From: Rhizomys pruinosus
Lineage: Eukaryota > Chordata > Mammalia > Rodentia > Spalacidae
Direction of reading: 5' to 3'
Length of the DNA: 64,000 bases
Assembly (NCBI GenBank): GCA_009823505.1
Contig: VZQC01001008.1
Coordinates: 3,944,120 to 4,008,119, forward strand
The notes beneath the pieces are model-generated. The model was not told the origin of the DNA. It was given only the letters and a program-made list of their open reading frames with translations, and searched no databases. A program made the position numbers and the translations under genes. How positions within the stretch are numbered: the first letter of the stretch is position 1; each line of letters starts with the position of its first letter. Below, piece after piece: positions 11,719-22,316 of the stretch.

Positions 11719-11929
11719 AAGAAAAGACAAAAGTGGACACTTCCACTGTTCCTAGTCAACACTGTTTAAGCAGCCTAAGCTAGCACAATAAGGAAAGTAC
11801 TTAAATAAAATATAAGTGGACAAGGAGGAACCTTCAAAACATGACATCTTTCAGCCTAATAAAGAAAAAAATCATAAGCTGAAGATGCTAAAACCTATGA
11901 TATATGTGGCATGCATATGTGCATATTTT

Positions 11930-12205
11930 GGAGTGATGCAAATTGGAAGGAATAACAACAATAACAACAACAAAACTGAGTCAAAGAACTGACTGAAACA
12001 GTGAACTTCTGCTCAAAACTGTAAACTTCTGTATCAGAAATTTTAAAAGAGACTGAAAAAAAGATGAAAAACATGTTTGGCAGAATGCATGAGCTCTGGT
12101 GGGGTGGGAGGGCAAGGAAATGGGGGCGAGTCTAGATTTGATTGGAAATTTTGTATGAAATGCACAGTTTCAATAAAAATTGGACTTGAAAAAAATAAAA
12201 GTGGA
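11930..12205 (+). mobile_element. L1 3' terminal fragment
   Basis: Sense L1 3' end: 'gactgaaacagtgaacttct', then 'tgtttggcagaatgcatgag' and 'ctctggtggggtgggagggc', then 'gtttcaataaaaattggact' and an A-rich end. Matches the 3' end of the L1 at 62300-62500. It lies outside the target-site duplication of the L1 at 9706-11718, so it is a separate piece. Confidence 0.75.
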
Positions 12206-12627
12206 AAATACATTGAAAATGAAGAACTAAATTTGCAGTTGACATTTGTCTTTGTACAAAATTCCAAGGGTTATAAAAACTTCTGTCAGAAATAATGAGT
12301 GAGTTTAGAAAGGTTGTAGAGTGCAAAGTCCATACCCATCTATAAGCCGTCTACATTCCAGAAATGTATAATTAGAAGCTTAAATAAAAGAGAATGATGC
12401 AGCAACAAAAAAATCATTAAAATAGCGTTAACAAAAACAAAACACTTAGCTATTTCCCTAGAAAAGTGTTCCAGAATTTCACGTCACATATTCAAAATGT
12501 TGAAAAAGGAAGTCAAGGACAGGCACACGAGTATGGCCAATAGATTTGTTATGAACTTGCACTGAGAAATCAGGGGAAGGGTATTTATAATGAACTCAGA
12601 AACTAAAGTAGAGAGAGAATGGTTTTT
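12206..12627. other. Unique non-coding sequence
   Basis: AT-rich; no feature recognised. Confidence 0.4.
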
Positions 12628-12844
12628 CTTTCTTTTTTTTATTTATTCTTTATGTGTATGAATGTACTGTCTGCATGCAAGTCTGTGCACCCGTGTCATT
12701 CAATGCCGTGGAGGTCAGAAGAGGGTTCCCCTGGAACTGGAGTTAAAGACGGCTCTCAGCTGCCATGTGGGTGCTGGGGATCGAACCCGGGTCCTCTGCA
12801 AGAGCAGTCGGCGCTCTTAACCGCTAGGCCATCTCTCCAGCCCC
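12628..12844 (-). mobile_element. B2 SINE, antisense
   Basis: Full B2 with intact tRNA-like head (ggctggagagatggcctagc on the minus strand) and B-box GGTTCGATCC. GAGAATGGT flanks it on both sides (12615-12623 and 12845-12853) as target-site duplication. Confidence 0.92.
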
Positions 12845-13202
12845 GAGAATGGTCTTTCATTAAGGAGTTCGGACACAATTAGTGTTCATGTGAATAAAAT
12901 GACTTTCCCCTCTCTACTCCACATCACACAGGAAGGCAGTTCCAAATGGTGTTGAGATCTGCATGCCAAAGGTGGAGTGAGGCTTGCAAAGGCACAGGAG
13001 GCCAACATAGTCATGACCTTAAGGTGAGCAAAGTTCCCACGAAACGGCACAAAGTGAAAATAATTGTTACTATGTTCTATTCAAATCAGGAATCTACAGT
13101 CCATAAATCTAAGCTATATGAACATGGGAAAAAAAACCCACTATAGTTTGTGAGGTGTTTGTAATACACATCTGGCAAAAACAAATTTTCAAAAGAACCT
13201 CT
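12845..13202. other. Unique non-coding sequence
   Basis: No repeat or gene recognised. Confidence 0.4.
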
Positions 13203-13339
13203 AAAAATTAATTATAATAAGATAGAAAACCCTCTCTCCTGCTGTTGCCATCTTGTGTGGAGGTCGCAGGAGTCCCAGACAGGACCCCAGGATGAATATG
13301 ATAGGAGAAGGATTGATGCCTTTCATGAAAAATACCTCT
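13203..13339 (+). mobile_element. Unclassified LTR-like segment, copy 1
   Basis: 'catcttgtgtggaggtcgca' and 'ggaccccaggatgaatatga' match 'cattttgtgtggagcttgca' and 'gcccccaggacaaacatgag' at 14204-14262. The pair belongs to one repeat family. A B2 has inserted at its 3' side. Confidence 0.4.
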
Positions 13340-13566
13340 GGGGACTGGAGAGATAGCCTAGCGGTTAAGAGCTCTGACTGCTCTTGCAGAGGACCCGGGT
13401 TCGATCCCCAGCACCCACATGGCGGCTGAAAACCGTCTTTAACTCCAGTTCCAGGGGTATCCGACACCCTCTTCAACATCCGCGGCATTGCACGATATGG
13501 GTGCACCAACCTACATGCAGACAGTACATTCATACACATATGAAAATAAATAAAAAAAAAACAACA
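13340..13566 (+). mobile_element. B2 SINE
   Basis: Complete B2 with head, B-box GGTTCGATCC and A-rich tail. ACCTCTG before (13334-13340) and after (13567-13573) marks the target-site duplication. Confidence 0.92.
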
Positions 13567-13654
13567 ACCTCTGAAATGAGCCAACAATCCATTGGAAGCA
13601 ATCAAAAGTCCTCGGAGAGCTCGATGTCTCACCACGATGAAAAACAGATTGTCC

Positions 13655-13780
13655 TACCGCTCTCACCCCTCCAAGGCCTAAGGAGTCTTGCAGAAGAGTT
13701 GGGTGGAAAGAATGTAGTATCTGGAGGAAGGGATGTGGTGTGGTGTAGACAGTCCTCCAAAAGAAGGACTGACTTTGCAC
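13655..13780 (+). mobile_element. L1 3' UTR fragment
   Basis: 'gttgggtggaaagaatgtag' and 'tctggaggaagggatgtggt' follow the Lx-type 3' UTR block. Short and truncated at both ends by neighbouring SINEs. Confidence 0.5.
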
Positions 13781-13785
13781 ATCAG

Positions 13786-14014
13786 TTTTTTTTTAATTTT
13801 TAATTTATTTTTTATGCGTATGCATGTACTGTCTGCATGCAGGTCTGTACACCCACGTCGTGCAATGCTGCGGAGGTCAGAAGCGGGCGTAGGGTTCCCC
13901 TGGAACTGGAGTTAAAGACGGTTCTCAGCCACCATGTGGGTGCTCGGGATTGAACCCGGGTCCTCTGCAAGAGCAGGCGGCGCTCTTAACTGCTAGGCCA
14001 TCTCTCCAGCCCCA
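13786..14014 (-). mobile_element. B2 SINE, antisense
   Basis: Complete B2. ACATCAG followed by T's occurs on both sides (13779-13785 and 14016-14022), the target-site duplication. Confidence 0.92.
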
Positions 14015-14039
14015 GACATCAGTTTTTTTTTTTTTTCTC

Positions 14040-14345
14040 GTGAGTCGGGACATCTGTCTGCCCAGGACTGTAAACTTTACTTGTCTCTCCGAAGGAAAGG
14101 GAGGAGCGAAGGAGCAAGATAACCCTCCCAACTAGGCAGCCCACCTTGGCTGTACAAGGGGAGGGGCTAAGCACGTATAAATTCCAGGGGATGGGTCTTG
14201 TCAGCATTTTGTGTGGAGCTTGCAGGTGTCTTGGCTAGGCCCCCAGGACAAACATGAGGGGAGGGTGATCTCTGCTTTTCCTGTAATAATGCCCTCACCC
14301 GTTTGTTCTCTAAGCAAGCCCAAGTAAACTTGCTAGAGTATTTTT
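14040..14345 (+). mobile_element. LTR-like segment with TATA box
   Basis: A GC-rich upstream part is followed by TATAAAT at 14176-14182 and then, about 25 bp on, 'gtcagcattttgtgtggagc', which would be the start of an R-like region. A possible AGTAAA polyadenylation signal lies at 14323. Shares two blocks with 13240-13310. The family is not identified; it could also be a gene-promoter retrocopy. Confidence 0.35.
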
Positions 14346-14383
14346 TTTAAGACAGATAACCCCCTTTAAAAATTGAAGATTGT

Positions 14384-14568
14384 TTGATCCCCAGCACCCA
14401 CATGGCGGCCAAGAACCGTCTGAAATTCCAATTCCAGGAGAACTCCAGTTCCAAGGGAATCCGACACCCTCTTCTGACCTCCTCGGCATTGCACGACACA
14501 TGTGCACAAACCTGCATGCAGACAGTACATTCATACACATACAGAAATAAATAAAAAAAATAAAATAA
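14384..14568 (+). mobile_element. B2 SINE, 5' truncated
   Basis: Begins inside the B-box region (tttgatccccagcacccaca) and runs to an A-rich tail. The tRNA-like head is missing. Confidence 0.85.
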
Positions 14569-14843
14569 TTGAAAATTGTTTTGCACAGGAGTTTCATCAA
14601 ATGATTCCTCCAAATGCTGTTAAAACAGAGGCAAAAGTGATCAATTTGACAGTTAACAAGGAATTATAATTAAAACCCCCAGACACTGTAGCTTCGATTT
14701 CTGTGTTGAGGTGTTAATGAGGTTATGAAGTGACAACAGCTTACATATGCATTTGGGATATCACTATTTGACAGTCATAGCCACTAGACCTAGTAAAGCA
14801 ATTCCATGTCTAGACAAAAAAACCTCATAATACATGAAAACAG

Positions 14844-15085
14844 GGGGCTAGAGGGATGGGTCAGCAATTAGAATTCTTGCCGCTCTTTCAAAGGACTGGA
14901 GTTGGAGTCTCAGCACTTACATTGGCAGGCTCACAGCAGTGTTTAACTCCAGCTACAGGGGATTCAATGCCTTCTAGTGGTCTTCGCATGCACCAGTATG
15001 CACATGTATGCATGCACAGACACAAACACCCCTGGAAACACTTACATATACAGAAATAATAAAAATAAGTCTTTAATAAATACAC
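14844..15085 (+). mobile_element. Diverged B2 SINE
   Basis: 'ggggctagagggatgggtca' to 'aataataaaaataagtcttt' follows the B2 order with many substitutions; an older copy. Confidence 0.7.
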
Positions 15086-15089
15086 TAAA

Positions 15090-15330
15090 ATTTGTTAATA
15101 CAAATGCTCCTTTTGCATTATGTATAACAGTCAAAACTTGAAGCAATCCAAATATTCAACAGCAGCAGAGTAAGCAAATGTATTCCATTGAAGTAATTCA
15201 CTAAAATTCTTCTACTATATGAAAAATAAGTGCTTCTTTATAGCACAGCATGGACTAAGCTCACATATTTAATGTTTATTTTGAGATGCCGGATGCAGAG
15301 CATACACTCAATGATTTCATTTATATACAT
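15090..15330 (+). mobile_element. Ancient L1 (L1M-like) fragment, 5' piece
   Basis: 'gtataacagtcaaaacttga', 'agcaatccaaatattcaaca' and 'atgccggatgcagagcatac' follow the end of an old mammalian L1 ORF2. Interrupted by the younger antisense L1 at 15331-15760. Confidence 0.5.
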
Positions 15331-15760
15331 TTCACTTTTTTTAAATTTAATTTTTATTGATGCTTTGTGCATTTCGTACATCATTTTCCAATTCAGATCA
15401 GGCATATTTCCCTTTCCCTTTCCCCCCACCCCCACCCCATCCCAGATCATGTATTCTGCCATAACTGTCCTGCATCTTTCTCTCGTTTTTTTTTTTTTTT
15501 TTCATTTTTTAGTTACTAACGTGATACATTCCATGAGTACAAGCATCCCTTCGTTGCAAAACCAATCTGCAGGGCTGTTGTGCCCAAACCACGAACCCAT
15601 AGCGTCCCACCATCCAACAAGTGGGGGGTACAGGTTGTTTGTTCAATCAAGTGATCAAGATAGTGTCCCAGATACAATCTGCTGATAGTTTCACCATTCA
15701 CACCATCGCAGCTTTACATTCTACCACCCCCTCTTCCGCAAATTGTTACCCACGTTAGAA
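15331..15760 (-). mobile_element. L1 3' UTR end, antisense, nested
   Basis: On the minus strand: 'gatgcttgtactcatggaat', an A-rich patch, 'gatgcaggacagttatggca', 'gaatacatgatctgggatgg' and then the terminal 'aataaaaattaaatttaaaa'. The same order occurs on the minus strand at 47290-47480 and 48171-48360. It splits an ancient L1. Confidence 0.78.
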
Positions 15761-15764
15761 CTGG

Positions 15765-15905
15765 ATAATAATTTATGTTGATAGCTGCTCTGGGAATGTT
15801 GACCTCTGCAGGGTAGGTTTGACACAGTGACACAGTAACAAGAAGCTTTTGTATACTAGTCCTGTTTTATTTCTATAGCTTCCTGGTAATCACGTGGTGT
15901 GTTAT
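15765..15905 (+). mobile_element. Ancient L1 fragment, 3' piece
   Basis: 'gctgctctgggaatgttgac' resumes old L1 3' sequence after the nested insertion. Weak, assigned by order and remembered family sequence. Confidence 0.35.
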
Positions 15906-16242
15906 ATGATTTGTTTAAGTTTCATTTTTTTTTGTTTATCTTTTTTTGATATAATATTTTCAAATGACAGTACAATAATTCCGAAGTACCTTGTGGCTTA
16001 TTACACATTTATGTGTTTTCAGTATTTAAAGTAAAGGAATTGTTTGCCATATATTCTGCAAGCTTTCTTTCTCAGCTCCACCCTCACCCTCATGGAAACT
16101 TCTGGCAATACAAAACATCTCTCAGAACTTTAAGAGATCCAGTGAGAGGTCTGGATTCACAGTGGTTTAGGCACCTCAACAACCTGTGGCAAAGTATAAC
16201 CATTAACCTTTGACATAATTACCATTTTATTGTTAACACCAG
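15906..16242. other. Unique non-coding sequence
   Basis: No recognisable feature. Confidence 0.4.
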
Positions 16243-16758
16243 TGTTAATTAGTTCAGGGTTGTTAAAGAACAATAGCAACAGGATGAATATATGTTATCG
16301 CTATCATACATTTATTGAATTTGCTCACGGCAATGAGTTCAGGATTCCAACAGTAGCTCGCACCACACTGGAACAGGCCTAGACGCAGATCCAGGGGACT
16401 GCTCGTCTGCAAGCTGATGTCTAGTAATTCCCAATCCAGTGTGAAGGCCCAAATGGGTTTCTCAGGAGATCTGCCAGTCTCAAATACATGCTGGGATCGA
16501 AAGTGCTGATCACAGCAAAGGACAAAAACTCACCAAGGATGAGAGGAGCCATAGCCTGTCTAAGGGAAAGAACAAAAGGGACAGCCTCCTGTTCCCCAGT
16601 GGCCTTTAAATATCGCCTGCTGGCGAAGGTAACGCCCACATTTGGGGTGGGCCATCCCGGGTTGAGGGCTGGTCCAGATCAGAAGACGCCTGTTTTCTCG
16701 TTATTTGTCCCTTACGTCCATTGTCAAGTTGACACAGATTCCAGGATTAACCATCACA
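16243..16758 (-). mobile_element. ERV-L 3' LTR (MT2-like)
   Basis: On the minus strand it starts TGTGATGGTTAATCCTGG, carries 'tgtcaacttgac' near its start and AATAAA (16311-16316 complement), and ends near 'actaattaaca'. The TG...CA ends and ~516 bp length fit an ERV-L LTR. It lies downstream of the integrase/dUTPase remnant in the same orientation, as a 3' LTR should. About 340 bp between LTR and pol (16759-17100) hold no recognised domain and a (TA)n run. Confidence 0.6.
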
Positions 16759-17032
16759 AGTCCACCCCGTTGTCAACTTGACACCCAATATAATAGCCTC
16801 TCCTTATGTTATGTTTAATGTCAATTGCAAACAATGAAAGGTCATAATTCCACCTAACATGTTATAAGTGTCTCATGTGCAAATAGCAAAGCATTATATC
16901 TTAGAGTAGGTGGTAATTCCTTGACGAGAACTTAGTCCCTTCAGTATCTAATAACCTAAATATGACAACACTTAACACATATCTCAGGTTGCATATTCAA
17001 AAGGGGAACACACACAAGTATCAACTAACTAA

Positions 17033-17068
17033 ATATATATATATATAATCATATATATATATATATAA
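17033..17068. repeat. (TA)n microsatellite
   Basis: Two TA runs separated by 'atca'. Confidence 0.9.
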
Positions 17069-17099
17069 ACCAAATAGGACAAAAAGTTAATATCTATTA

Positions 17100-18378
17100 T
17101 AATCCATTTCTGCAACTGGTCCCGTGGCCTCAGCTATATTTATGACTACTTCTTCTACTACCCATTCTAGTATTTCCTCCACCATCAGCAAGCACCTCTG
17201 CAGGTCTTGGCTCTTTCCCTGGAGGAGTGACCTACCCTTTCATCCCTGAAGAGTCTGGGCCATTTATTGTCTTGTCTGGTTTGGGTTGTTGGAGTTTCCC
17301 ATTGACACTTAATCATAGGACATGGTAGACCAGAAGGTGCCCTACAGCTTCTCCTCCTTCCAGACATAATCTTCCTTGCCCCCACTGTGGAGAAAAGTCC
17401 AATTTCCCCCTGGTAGTCTGGATCAATCACTCCTCTTACTACTGTTATTCCTTCCTTAGCCTGTTGTTAAAGGCCAGTAGAAGCCCAAGTGGCCAGGGGG
17501 AGTCTTATGTTCCAGTTCAATGGAACGTTTGCTGTATTCCTGGCAAAAGCACACCCCCCATTGGAGCCAAAACTCTAGACCAGCAGAACGCAAGGTCGTG
17601 GGTACAGGAAGCAAAAATTTTCCTACTGGGTCACTAGGGGTGATAGTGAGTGGAGATCATTCCCACTTCCACCCTTGGTTCCTGGACCCATGAATTCTGG
17701 CTATAGGAGAAACAGTACTATATATAGTGGATTCTGATTCAAAGCATAGACCTGCTTGCTGGAGAACCTTGCCCCAGCCCTCCAGGGTATTGCTACCTAA
17801 CTTGCGCTGTAACTGTGTCTTCAAAGGGCCATTCCATCGTTCTATCAAGCCAGCTGCTTCTGGGTGGTGGGGAACATGGTAAGACCAGTGGATACCATGA
17901 CCATGGGCCCACTGTCACACTTCTTTCAGCTGTGAAGTGAGTTCCTTGGTCAGAAGCAATGCTGTGAGGAATACTGTGATGGTGGATAAGGCATTCTGTA
18001 AGTCCCTGGATGGTAGTTTTGGCAGAAGCATTACGTGCAGGAAAGGCAAATCCATAACCAGAATAAGTATCTATTCCTGTAAGGACAAAACGCTGTCCCC
18101 TCCATTGATGGAAGTGGTCCAAATAGTCAACCTGCCACCAGGTTGCTGGCTGGTCACCCTAGGGAATAGCACCATATCGGGGGGGGCTCAATGTTTGGTT
18201 TCTCGCGTTGGGCAAACTTGGATTAGAGCAGAGCTGTAGGCAGATCAGCTTGGTGAGTGGAAGTCCATGCTGTCGAGCCCATGTAACCTCCATCTCTGCC
18301 ACCATACCACTTTGTTCATGGGCCCATTGAGCACAACAGGGATAGCTGGAGAAAGAGGCTGACTATCCACAGAACTTT
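17100..18378 (-). pseudogene. pol: ERV-L pol remnant: integrase and dUTPase
   Basis: Three minus-strand frames line up as one decayed pol 3' end. 18122-17793 carries the integrase catalytic core, with the first Asp region (VLTGIDTYSGYGFAFP) and the second (IASDQGTHFT). 17848-17657 carries the part after the third acidic residue (MIERWNGPLKTQLQ, then TVSPIARIHGSRNQG). 17430-17185 has the dUTPase-like VIDPDYQGEIGL-type motif. Integrase followed by dUTPase is the ERV-L gene order. Upstream reading to 18378 still shows the integrase N-terminal area, but frames shift several times and no protein can be made. Integrase would insert viral DNA and dUTPase would keep dUTP low. All sequence 5' of integrase is absent, replaced by the tRNA-Leu piece at 18379. 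Confidence 0.8.
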
Positions 18379-18412
18379 TGGTACTAGAAGTGGGGTTCGA
18401 ACCCACGCGGAT
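18379..18412 (-). other. tRNA-Leu 3' end fragment with CCA
   Basis: On the minus strand, ATCCGCGTGGGTTCGAACCC followed by CACTTCTAGTA and CCA is the variable arm, T arm and acceptor 3' strand of a tRNA-Leu(UAA)-type tRNA plus a CCA end, which genomic tRNA genes lack. The plus-strand first 18 nt (TGGTACTAGAAGTGGGGT) equal an ERV-L primer binding site apart from one base, but the match extends about 16 nt beyond a normal PBS. The 5' half of the tRNA is missing, so it is not a tRNA gene. Confidence 0.65.
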
Positions 18413-18481
18413 ACAACTAGTATGTGGAAATTTATAATTTTTGTTGTTAATTTTAATGGAATTATCTCGAGCATACTGACA

Positions 18482-18831
18482 TGTCACTTTTCTTTGTTGC
18501 GATAAAGCACCATGACCAAGGACTTATAAAAGGAAGAGTTTATTTGAGCTTATGATTGATGGTTCCAGGGAATTAGAGTCCATTGTGGTGGGAGGCATGG
18601 CGGCTGGAGACCTGGAGCAGAAAGCCTGAGGTCAATCTCGCAAAGAGCACAGGAAGCAAGAGAGAGGGTGACTTAGACACGAGGCTTTGTTTAACTCACT
18701 AAGCCTGCCCCCACTAACGCACTTCCTCCAGCAGGCCACACCTTCTAAGAGACCTCCAAAAACAAGTCCATCTAACTGGAGACCAAATGTCTGAAATACT
18801 TAAGCCTATGGGGGACACTCATTCAAGACAA
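18482..18831 (-). mobile_element. MaLR 3' LTR
   Basis: About 85-90% like the LTR at 20165-20525 and in the same orientation. On the minus strand it starts just after 'gggggccagggagtgaaata' (purine-rich tract) and ends near 'aaaagtgacatg'. Confidence 0.8.
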
Positions 18832-20164
18832 CTATATTTCACTCCCTGGCCCCCATAGGCTCCTGGCCATATAAAATGAAAACTGCATTTAGTCCAACCT
18901 ATAAAGTCCCCATAGTCTTTCACCAGTTTCAATGGCAATTCAAAGAGTCCATCAGTCCAAGGTCTCTTCTGGGACTCAGGCCAATCTCTTAACTGTAAGC
19001 TCCTGTGAAAATCAAAAGGCAAATTACACTACTCCCAACATACAGTGGAACCGATACACATTCCCATCCCAAAAGGGAGGAATAGAGGCATAGTGAGGAA
19101 ATACTGGACCAAAACAAGACCGAAAACCAGCAGGGCAAACGCCAAGTCCAGTAGCTCCATGTGCGACCCCTGGGACCCGATTTCCAAATGGTCCAGATGG
19201 CTCAGCTCTTCCAGCTTTGCTTGCAACATACGTCTCTTTCCCAGGCCGGTACGACTCCCTGTATGCAGCTCTCCCTGGCAAACATCTCACAGGTCTGGCA
19301 TCTTGAATGTCTTCTGGGTTCTCCTGCCAACAGGCTTTCACATTCACAGCTTCACACAATGGCCTATCAGGGCCTACTTTATGCAGGACACCCCTGCTCC
19401 ACTCTGCCTGACCTTGGCAGCTCTCTGAAACCATGGAGGAAGAAACTGATGACCCCTTGCTCTTGCAAACTTCATCCTTAAAGCCAGCACCACGTAATGA
19501 AACTCCGAGTTTGCTGAAGTTCGGGGATGGAAATCTCTCCTACTTTAACACATTTGCATTTTTTCTCTGCCCTGGACTTGCTGGAGGATTACATGGGTGT
19601 GGTCTTGCCTGAGGTACTGATTCTTTTGTTTCTTGTAAATCTCGAGGCCTTCCTTAATCACTTTTACATTCTCCTTATCAAAAGGAACTCTCTCCTCACA
19701 AGCCTTGGCACCACCTTTAATCTTCCTAGTGCAGTTATCAGATCCAAACTGTACATCTGCATTTCTTTCTGCCCCATTGCTCTTCTTCACTGTAGATCTG
19801 CACAATATACACCATTAAAAGCCACACCACCATTTCTACATTAGGCTGTCTTGAAATATCCTCCGCCAAAGACAGTAGTCCATTGCTGTTTAATTTAGCC
19901 TCAGGTCATTTGGGCTGTGGGCAAACTGCTGCCAGACTCTTTATCAAAATATCCCAGTTGCTGCCTAAGTCTTTATTTTCCCTTGGAACCACATCTTTTG
20001 CAGCCATGCTTTCTTCCAGGACTCCACTAGAATGGCTCTTTAAGCTCTGCTTACAGTAGTCAACAGCCTTTCTAGCCCAAAGTTCCAAAGTCTTCCACAT
20101 TTCTCCAAACATCCACATGGTCAGGTTCTTCACAGCCAACACCCCACTTCTGGTACCAAATTAC
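18832..20164 (-). mobile_element. MaLR internal region
   Basis: 1.33 kb between two LTRs. It starts on the minus strand with a tRNA-Leu primer binding site at 20158-20141 and ends with a purine-rich tract before the 3' LTR. The body ('gtggaagactttggaacttt', 'gggctagaaaggctgttgac') is typical MaLR internal sequence. MaLR elements are non-autonomous ERV-L relatives without pol. Open frames of 60-140 codons (for example 19024-19434) have no retroviral domain. Confidence 0.82.
20141..20158 (-). other. Primer binding site, tRNA-Leu
   Basis: Minus strand TGGTACCAGAAGTGGGGT, six bases from the 5' LTR end, complementary to the 3' end of tRNA-Leu. This is the primer class used by ERV-L and MaLR. Confidence 0.75.
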
Positions 20165-20525
20165 TGTATTAGTCACTTTTCTGTTGCTGTGATAAAGCAC
20201 CATGACCTAGGAACTTATAAAAGGAAAAGTTTATTTGAGCTTACCAATGACGGTTCCAGGGAATTAAGAGTCCATTGTGGCAGGAGGCATGGCGGCTGGA
20301 GACTGGAGCAGAAAGCCGAGGGCCACATCTCGCCAAGAGCACAGGAAGCAGATAGAGGGCGACTGTAGACCACGAGGCTTGTTAAAACTCACTAAGCCTG
20401 CCCCCAACAACGCACTTCCTCCAGCATGGCCACACCTTCTATGACCTCCAAAAACAGTGCCACCAACTGGAGACAAATGTCTGAATACTTACAGCCTATG
20501 TGGGACACTCATTCAAACCACCACA
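20165..20525 (-). mobile_element. MaLR 5' LTR
   Basis: On the minus strand TGTGGTGGTTTGAATGAGTG ... CA, 361 bp, with 'cataggctgtaagtattcag' near the start and TATAAGTT near its end. Pairs with the 3' LTR at 18482-18831. Confidence 0.82.
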
Positions 20526-22316
20526 GTGTATTTCTAGTTCTGTTTGACTTAGCAATTAAAAAATTCGTTTAGTTCAAATGATATTGATCTATTTAAGTGT
20601 GCAAAATAATATGAACCAATTGTAACAAATCAAGCTATAGATGCATACAAAGAAGAAATTAATCATTTCTCCCTGTTCTTTTCCACTTTGCTGTAGTTTA
20701 CTACACTTTATTTTTAAACAAATAAATATGTGTATGTGTAATCTCTCCTTTAATTCCAGATGAAAATCAACCATTTTGCTTTTCAATTTGCTTTTTAGCA
20801 TAGCCCTGGGTATGGTTAGTAGGTACTAAATATTATTTCTAGAGTTATGAAATATTCCATATTGCAGAAGATTAAAGAATGCCACATGATATTTCCTAAT
20901 CCTTCCATGGAGAGGTCTAATGTCCTTAACCACAAATTCTAGCTAGTCTGGAAGACTTACCTACCTAATAGAAAGAAACACAAGTTATTCAGCTAGGAGC
21001 TTCTACCTTACTCTCAGGGAACAAGGGGCCAGGAGGAGAGGAGGACCAAAGATCTCTGGGGAGAAGTCCATCTAGGAAAGTCTACATGAGGAAGATCCAG
21101 TGCTCCCAGGCATAGCCCTGGTTAAACACCCCGCCATAATTCAGTACCACTTTGCTTTATATAGGCTGTTTTCTTGGCAGACCTCTAGCTGAGTTAGCAG
21201 AGTTAGCAGATGATGTAAGAGAGCAGACCTATAGGCTATTCCCATCAACTCCTTTCATGCTGCATTTTTTTTTCAGCAAAATATACTGATTAGCATTTCA
21301 ATCCACTAGCTTTTGGAGACTGATTATATGTCATGTGAGTAACCAGAAGACATAGAATAAAAATACGGAAATTACTCCTTGCTTAACCAGAATACTATGT
21401 GTAGACATTTCAGTTGTTTGAGGAATTACTTATCCCAGACTTCTAATAATCCTGCAATAAGCATCTTTGTCCTCTTGTCTTTTGGATTTTATATAGTACT
21501 AATAAATCTTTTGCTACATTTGATTATTTTCATACTGCAAGATTTTATTCACACTTATGGAAAAGGCACAGTGTTGGGAGTATTTATAGTGACAGAGGGA
21601 GACTCTTTTTTGTACAAGTTGAGGAGGAACACTTGCCTGATTTCCAACGAAATCAGCAAAATGAATCATGATAGTCTTTAAATTTCAATGCCCCTTTGAG
21701 AACTCTTCCAGCCACCACGTTTGCTACACTGGTCTCCTGTATGCTTTAGGAAAAAAAACAACAGTTTAGTGAGGAAAGCAATGCTCTTGTAAAGACAAGG
21801 CAGCCACAAAACTTCAGACCTTTGCCATCTGTCCTGGCAGTCTCTGAAGGAGGGAACCGCCATATGGGTTCCTTTCTCCTGTCCACAGAGAAAAGCAGCA
21901 TGTTGTCAAGTTTTTCTCTTTCTCTTCACTGTTCAAGTGATTTCAAAGCACCTGGTTGGCAGTGCTGTTCATTGCATCTGATTTCAAAATAATCTCACTG
22001 CTGTCAGGCACATCACAAGCCATTTGCAGCTTTCCGTGGCCTAAGCACTTCCTCATGCTATTTTGTCAAGCTCTGTCTAAACCGATGGTGACAGTTAACC
22101 CTGGAATCATTTGTTTCTCATTACTTTGGCATGTAAAACATGGAAATCCAACTTTAGATGTTTTCTGGTTTTACACTTCAACTAAATCATGTCATGTGGA
22201 AGGCTTCTGTGTTAAACTGGGAAATGAAACACCCAGTGAGGTAAGCACAGTGCTTGTCAGAGATTTATAAGGTGCTATTAACATCTGTATGTTGACACCA
22301 AAAAAATTGAGTCTCT
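20526..22316. other. Unique non-coding sequence
   Basis: 1.8 kb without repeat or gene that I recognise. A 100-codon plus frame at 21379-21681 encodes a hydrophobic stretch but has no family likeness and no gene context. Confidence 0.4.

Noticed and set aside
13201..13803. Open frames of 139-144 codons on both strands
   Set aside because: They run through a B2 SINE and recur in shortened form at other B2 copies.
18379..18412. Functional tRNA-Leu gene
   Set aside because: Only the 3' half is present. The D arm, anticodon arm and A box are missing, and a CCA is encoded.
19024..19434. 136-codon minus frame as a gene
   Set aside because: It lies inside the MaLR internal region and has no retroviral or host domain.
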